From Mesorhizobium sp. dw_380 (lineage in GTDB: Bacteria > Pseudomonadota > Alphaproteobacteria > Rhizobiales > Rhizobiaceae), in contig NZ_JAFFIW010000025.1 in the NCBI RefSeq assembly GCF_018588885.1, positions 1 through 64,000 on the forward strand: 64,000 nucleotides of DNA, given 5' to 3'. Below are positions 60,013-64,000 of the stretch, piece by piece; the first letter of the stretch is position 1, and each line of letters starts with the position of its first letter. A model generated the notes under the pieces. It was not told the DNA's origin and searched no databases. It worked only from the letters and a program-made list of their open reading frames with translations. A program made the translations under genes and the position numbers.

Positions 60013-60857
60013 ACTACCGCCACGCCTACCACGCCGGAAACTTTGCCGATGTCGTCAAGCATGTCGTGCTGACGCGCCTCCTCGAATATCTGAAGCAGAA
60101 GGACAAGGCGTTTCGCGTCGTCGACACCCATGCCGGCATGGGCCGTTACGATCTGTCGTCGCTCGAGGCGCAGAAGACCGGCGAGTGGCAGGGCGGCATC
60201 GGCAGGCTGATCGACGCCTCGTTCGACGCGAGGGCGGCGGCGCTGCTGGCGCCCTATCTGGACACGGTGCGGTCGCTTAATCCCGAGGGCGGCGTGAAGA
60301 AATATCCGGGCTCGCCGCGGCTCGCGCGCCATCTGCTGCGCAAGCAGGACCGGTTGTCGGCGATCGAGCTGCACCCGAAAGACGCCGTGAAGCTGAAGGC
60401 GGAATTCGCCGATGATTTCCAGACCAAGGTGATGGAACTCGATGGCTGGCTGGCGCTCGGGGCGCATCTGCCGCCGAAGGAAAAGCGCGGCCTGGTGCTC
60501 ATCGATCCGCCATTCGAGGAGGAGGGCGAGTTCGGCCGGCTCGTCGACGGACTGGTGAAGGCGCACAAGCGCTGGCCCGGCGGCATCTATGCGCTGTGGT
60601 ACCCGATCAAGGACCGCAAGGCGGTCATCGCCTTCAGGAAGGCGCTGAAACAATCCGGCATTCCGAAAATCCTCGATACTGAATTCGAGATCAGGCCGGC
60701 CTCTTCGGAACCCAGCCTCGATGGCAGCGGCATGGTGGTGGTCAACCCGCCCTTCACGCTGGAAGGCGAATTGCGAACACTATTGCCGGCGCTGCACAAA
60801 TTGCTTGCCGTGGAAAAGCCGGCACACTGGTCGCTGGAATGGCTGGCCGGGGAATAA
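60009..60857 (+). CDS. rlmJ: 23S rRNA (adenine2030-N6)-methyltransferase
   Basis: A 282-residue enzyme methylating A2030 of 23S rRNA. MNYRHAYHAGNFADVVKHVV is the RlmJ N-terminus, VDTHAGMGRYDL binds SAM, and GLVLIDPPFEEEGEF holds the catalytic DPPF. It starts with GTG, 4 bp inside the previous gene, implying translational coupling with the unknown membrane protein. Confidence 0.95.
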   Translation: MNYRHAYHAGNFADVVKHVVLTRLLEYLKQKDKAFRVVDTHAGMGRYDLSSLEAQKTGEWQGGIGRLIDASFDARAAALLAPYLDTVRSLNPEGGVKKYPGSPRLARHLLRKQDRLSAIELHPKDAVKLKAEFADDFQTKVMELDGWLALGAHLPPKEKRGLVLIDPPFEEEGEFGRLVDGLVKAHKRWPGGIYALWYPIKDRKAVIAFRKALKQSGIPKILDTEFEIRPASSEPSLDGSGMVVVNPPFTLEGELRTLLPALHKLLAVEKPAHWSLEWLAGE

Positions 60858-61066
60858 GGTCGCGGCAGCCTTGTCGCGGGCAATGGCATGCGAGGAGGCG
60901 GGCTTCTGAATGAACGGACGCGGCTCCGCTGAGGTCAAATGTTCCCGGGCCGGGCCATCCAAGGTCCTCCCCGTGGTTTCAAACCGGGAAACCATTGTTT
61001 CGACAACCGCTTGACCGACGCCAAGCGAATCCGCACAGTGCGTGCAGTCGACCTTGAGAGGCTGCC

Positions 61067-61522
61067 ATGACTCGCTTCGCCAAATCCGCACTTGCTGCCC
61101 TGATTTCGCTCTGCACCCCGCTTGCCGCGCCCCTCGGCCTCACCCAGGCTGTACAGGCGGCCGACCTTGTTGGCGTCTATTCCGAGGACGACGGCGGCGT
61201 CTGCGGCCAGCCCTGGGTGCTGAACAAGATCACCCACCGCTTCTCCTACCAGGTGCATCATGTGCCGCATCTGCCGGACGTGCAGATCACCGATTTCCAG
61301 CGTATCCATCAGCACCGCTATCTGCCCGCCAACGACACCTGGCCGATCGGCCGCCGCTATTGCGGCGCCACAGTCAGTCTCTCCGACGGGCGCGACCGCA
61401 CCATCTGGTATCTGATCGAGGAAGGCCAGGGCTTTGCCTCGATCGGCGACAATGTCGAGTTCTGCGTCTCGGGCTTCGACCGCTGGATGGTCTATAACGG
61501 CCGCTGCCGCGTCCTGCGCTGA
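61067..61522 (+). CDS. Small secreted hypothetical protein with four cysteines
   Basis: A 151-residue protein. Signal peptide about 1-32, cut after VQAA. Mature part has four Cys (GGVCGQPWVL, RRYCGATV, VEFCVSGF, GRCRVL), compatible with two disulfides. HRFSYQVHHVPHLPDVQI and NDTWPIGRRYCGATVSLSD look family-like but I cannot name the family. gagagg lies 5 bp before the ATG. Followed by a terminator-like hairpin at 61549. Confidence 0.78.
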   Translation: MTRFAKSALAALISLCTPLAAPLGLTQAVQAADLVGVYSEDDGGVCGQPWVLNKITHRFSYQVHHVPHLPDVQITDFQRIHQHRYLPANDTWPIGRRYCGATVSLSDGRDRTIWYLIEEGQGFASIGDNVEFCVSGFDRWMVYNGRCRVLR

Positions 61523-61548
61523 ACGCAGCGTTCCATTCTCGATTGCTT

Positions 61549-61581
61549 TAACGCCTGCAGCTTAATCAGCCGCAGGCGTTA
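61549..61581 (+). terminator. Hairpin terminator after the secreted protein gene
   Basis: TAACGCCTGC (61549-61558) pairs with GCAGGCGTTA (61572-61581) around a 13-base loop. tttgttg follows. A plausible but weak intrinsic terminator, and it separates the gene from the TetR operator. Confidence 0.6.
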
Positions 61582-61590
61582 TTTGTTGTG

Positions 61591-61642
61591 TTGACAGAAA
61601 ATGCGATCCACTGCACTTTGATGAGACAGACCTGTCTCATCA
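61591..61642 (+). promoter_or_regulatory. TetR-EamA promoter with a 24-bp perfect operator
   Basis: TTGACA at 61591-61596 is a perfect -35; a -10 is weak (cacttt at 61614). TGATGAGACAG-AC-CTGTCTCATCA (61619-61642) is an 11-bp perfect inverted repeat overlapping the expected start of transcription, 11 bp before the tetR ATG. Autorepression is the natural reading. Confidence 0.8.
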
Positions 61643-61653
61643 CCTGGTGCATC

Positions 61654-62235
61654 ATGACATCGTTACCCGCTTCCGGCAAACGTCAGCATGTCGTCGAAAC
61701 CGCCTATGCGCTGTTCAAGCGCGCCGGCTTCCATGCCACCGGCATCGACCGGATCATCGCCGAGGCCGACGTGGCCAAGATGACGATGTATCGCCATTTC
61801 CCCAGCAAGGACGAGTTGATCGTCGCGGTGCTCGACTACCGCGCCAGGCGTTTTGATGATCAGCTCGACCGGCTCGCCCGGGAGAGCATCACGCCGGAGC
61901 AGAAAATCGCCAGGATCTTCGACTGGCATGGGCGCTGGTTCCGCAGCCCGGATTTCCACGGCTGCCTGTTCGCCCATGCGTTGGCCGAGTTCGGCGATCC
62001 CCAGCATTCCGTCTTCAAGGCGGTCGCGAAGCAGAAGAATGGCCTCAGGCAGCGCATGCAGTCGATCCTCGCGCCGGCGATGCCGCGCGGGCGGGCCGAG
62101 AATGTGTCCGCGACCCTGTTGATGCTGATCGAAGGTGCGACCTTGATGGCGCAGATGGGGCAGGCGGATACCGCACTTCGTGAAGCCCGCAAGGCTGCCC
62201 TGGACATCATCGCCGCCTCGCGCAGGCCGCAATGA
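61654..62235 (+). CDS. TetR-family transcriptional regulator
   Basis: A 193-residue repressor. Helix-turn-helix about 8-55 (HVVETAYALFKRAGFHATG, DVAKMTMYRHFPSKDELIV). ATG at 61654 (MTSLPASGKRQ) is chosen because upstream codons overlap the operator. Its stop overlaps the EamA start by 4 bp (ATGA), so the two are one operon. The ligand may be the exporter's substrate; inference. Confidence 0.93.
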   Translation: MTSLPASGKRQHVVETAYALFKRAGFHATGIDRIIAEADVAKMTMYRHFPSKDELIVAVLDYRARRFDDQLDRLARESITPEQKIARIFDWHGRWFRSPDFHGCLFAHALAEFGDPQHSVFKAVAKQKNGLRQRMQSILAPAMPRGRAENVSATLLMLIEGATLMAQMGQADTALREARKAALDIIAASRRPQ

Positions 62236-63068
62236 GCCCGCTGGTCATCGGGCTCGCGCTCTTCGCGGCGATCCTGCACGCAAGCTGGAACGCCTTCCTG
62301 CGGACGGGCGCCGACAGGCTGTGGACCGTCACCGTCATGAGCTTCTCCAGCACGGCGCTCGCCATCCCCTACGCGATCCTCAACGGCTTTCCAGCCGCGC
62401 CCGCCTGGCCTTATGTCGGGCTCTCGGCGTGCCTGCAGGTCGGCTACAGCGTGTTTCTGGTTGCCGCCTACAGATATGGCGAACTGGGACAGGTCTACCC
62501 GATCGTTCGCGGCAGCGTGCCTCTGCTCGTCACGCTCGGCGGCTTCCTGCTGGCCGGCCAGCAGCTCACCGCCCTGGAAACCATAGGCGTTGCCCTGGTC
62601 GGTGGCGGCATCATGGGTCTTTCGCTCGGACGAGGAAGAGCCGCCACGACATCGATCCTCTATGCACTGGCGACGGGCGCAATCATCGCCGCCTATGCGA
62701 CGGTCGATGCGATCGGTGTTCGTGCGGCGGGCAATGTCGGCGCCTACACGGCCTGGGTTCTGCTGGGCTACGGCGCATTGCTGCCGGCGGCCTTCGTCGC
62801 CTGCCGCGGCCGGCTCGCTGTCGACCCGCGGGCGCCGGAAACCTGGAAGGCGCTGGGCGGCGGCCTGTTCGCGCTTCTCGCCTATGGCGTCGTGGTGGCG
62901 GCGTTCGCCTTGGGCCCCGCTGGTCCGATCACCGCCATCCGCGAGACAAGTGTCGTCTTCGCCGCCTTTATCGGCCGGCTGTTTCTCGGCGAGACGCTGA
63001 CGCCCCGGCGGGTCGGCGCCTGCGCCGTAGTCGCGATCGGCGCCATCTGCCTCGGCTATCAGCCGTGA
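62232..63068 (+). CDS. EamA/DMT-family transporter
   Basis: A 278-residue exporter with ten helices in two EamA repeats (YPIVRGSVPLLVTLGGFLL and AIRETSVVFAAFIGRLFLG are the paired signatures). Under control of the overlapping tetR gene and its operator. Closest in character to the small-molecule/drug exporters of the RhaT/EamA group. The substrate is not known. Confidence 0.9.
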   Translation: MSPLVIGLALFAAILHASWNAFLRTGADRLWTVTVMSFSSTALAIPYAILNGFPAAPAWPYVGLSACLQVGYSVFLVAAYRYGELGQVYPIVRGSVPLLVTLGGFLLAGQQLTALETIGVALVGGGIMGLSLGRGRAATTSILYALATGAIIAAYATVDAIGVRAAGNVGAYTAWVLLGYGALLPAAFVACRGRLAVDPRAPETWKALGGGLFALLAYGVVVAAFALGPAGPITAIRETSVVFAAFIGRLFLGETLTPRRVGACAVVAIGAICLGYQP

Positions 63069-63228
63069 CGAGAATGCATGGGCCTCAGGCGACGCTCGGC
63101 CGGTGCGGTCTTGGCGCTTCCTGTCGCAACCCAAAATGAGAGACGATCCTGATTTTCCCTGGTGTCGGCGACGGCCGGATCGGGTAGACTGAACTCCCGA
63201 AAGCCACAAGCCACTTTCGGGAGCCTTC

Positions 63229-63843
63229 ATGGACCTTGCCACCATCCTCGCCTTCGCGGCCGCCTTCTTCGTATTCGCCGCCAGCCCTGGTCCCGACAAC
63301 ATGACGATCATCGCCCGCACAATCTCCAGCGGTCCGGCGTCGGGCATCGCCTACGGAGCCGGCACGGTGATCGGCATCCTCGTCTTCCTGATGCTCGCCG
63401 CCTTCGGCCTGTCGATCATCGCCGCCAAGATGGCGTTCGTCATGACGCTGCTTCGCTATGGCGGAGCGGCCTATCTGATCTGGATGGGCATCAGGCTCTG
63501 GACGGCCGTGCCCGTCGTGCCGGAACTGCAGCCCGTCTCGGACCGACGCGGTTTGTTGACGATCTTCGCCACCGGCATAGCTCTCAACCTCGGCAATCCG
63601 AAAATGCCGCTGTTTTACATGGCGCTGCTGCCGAACGTCGTCGGAGCCTCGCTCACATCGGCACATCTCGGCATCCTGATCGCGGTGATCCTGGTTGTCG
63701 AATTTGTGGTGATCGGCGGGCACGTCATTCTCGCCGGCCGCGCCCGCGGTCTGCTGCGAACGCCCAGGATCGTGCGACGGGTCAATCGTGCGGCGGGCGG
63801 TGTGATGATCGGTGCCGGCGTCGCCGTGGTAGCGACGCGCTAA
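63229..63843 (+). CDS. LysE-family translocator
   Basis: A 204-residue inner-membrane exporter of the LysE/RhtB family; six predicted helices. ASPGPDNMTIIARTISSGPA (about 21-40) is the family motif; YGGAAYLIWMGIRLW mid-protein. Members export lysine, homoserine, threonine or related amino acids. gggagcc precedes the ATG. It lies apart from the TetR-EamA operon (160 bp). Confidence 0.92.
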   Translation: MDLATILAFAAAFFVFAASPGPDNMTIIARTISSGPASGIAYGAGTVIGILVFLMLAAFGLSIIAAKMAFVMTLLRYGGAAYLIWMGIRLWTAVPVVPELQPVSDRRGLLTIFATGIALNLGNPKMPLFYMALLPNVVGASLTSAHLGILIAVILVVEFVVIGGHVILAGRARGLLRTPRIVRRVNRAAGGVMIGAGVAVVATR

Positions 63844-63844
63844 A

Positions 63845-63890
63845 GCATCCCAAGAAAAGTGGTGCCACGGTTTTCCGTCCGGAATTGCGT
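63845..63890. repeat. 46-bp hairpin repeat, copy 2 (degraded left arm)
   Basis: agaaaagtggtgccacgg then ttttccgtccggaattgcgt closely follows the repeat at 28231-28276, but the left outer arm has decayed (gcatccc). Begins one base after the LysE stop and may form its 3' end. Confidence 0.7.
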
Positions 63891-63935
63891 CAGCGAGAGC
63901 GCAACAGTTGGAGCGGCTGTTTCGCACACCCCGTG

Positions 63936-64000
63936 CTACTTCCTGCGTGGCGTCGCCTCGGCCAGATCGATGATTTTGCGAAGAAAAGCAACGTGGCCGC
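63936..64000 (-). CDS. C-terminus of an unidentified gene, cut by the window edge
   Basis: On the minus strand the last 21 codons read GHVAFLRKIIDLAEATPRRK and stop (TAG at 63936-63938). The sequence looks like a coding, amphipathic C-terminal helix. The rest lies beyond the window, so the product cannot be named. Confidence 0.4.
   Translation of the reverse strand, partial: GHVAFLRKIIDLAEATPRRK

Overview
The window reads as a chromosomal segment of an alphaproteobacterium of the order Hyphomicrobiales, most likely Mesorhizobium or a close relative. This is inferred from the high GC content, the dense short-spaced genes, the rhizobial gene orders (rpsF-rpsR-rplI ... dnaB-radA-cvpA-purF, fabD-fabG-acpP-fabF-mltG-yicC-gmk, rsmA-pdxA-surA-lptD-lptG-lptF, pepA-holC) and several copies of RIME-like palindromic intergenic repeats. 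No rRNA, tRNA, CRISPR array, prophage or insertion sequence was seen.

Layout. 1-9.4 kb is mixed: a LOG-family nucleotide hydrolase, a LysM protein, a quinone reductase with a divergent LysR regulator, an ArsR regulator with an Atm1-type ABC exporter, an ABM-domain monooxygenase behind a SoxR-type promoter, an SMP-30 lactonase and a lower-GC DMP19-family gene. 9.6-15 kb carries phospholipid synthesis (psd-pssA), a TetR/NmrA operon and an Aas-like acyltransferase/acyl-ACP synthetase fusion. 15.2-25.7 kb is an accessory stretch: a RES/Xre (ParST-type) toxin-antitoxin pair, a tautomerase with a divergent LysR regulator, two EamA exporters (one frameshifted), an S10 peptidase, a LuxR regulator, agmatine deiminase with a polyamine-binding protein, and OsmC.

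25.9-36.6 kb is a long minus-strand housekeeping block covering purine synthesis, DNA repair and replication, ribosomal proteins, cyclopropane fatty acid synthase and an Rsm22 methyltransferase. It includes the remains of a ynfA gene that has lost its middle. 37-40.8 kb has a solitary TadG/von Willebrand protein and an LTA-synthase-family phosphotransferase. 41-47.9 kb is the fatty acid operon running into mltG, yicC and gmk, interrupted by an orphan RelB-type antitoxin between fabD and fabG. 47.9-55.7 kb is the minus-strand rsmA/pdxA/surA/lptD/lptG/lptF block for outer-membrane assembly. 56-58 kb is pepA-holC. 58-64 kb is again accessory: a secreted carboxymuconolactone decarboxylase-like protein with a divergent TetR regulator, rlmJ, a TetR-EamA operon, a LysE exporter and the tail of one further gene.

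The region's most informative non-coding content is a set of clear palindromic operators beside regulator genes: a SoxR box, two LysR-type inverted repeats, three TetR-type operator regions, and a 21-bp-phased pair of operators over the toxin-antitoxin promoter. I found no convincing wholly new multi-gene system. The best candidates for new biology are the SoxR-controlled monooxygenase, the autoregulated TetR-EamA and TetR-carboxymuconolactone decarboxylase units, the DMP19-family gene, the truncated ynfA and the orphan antitoxin inside the fab operon.
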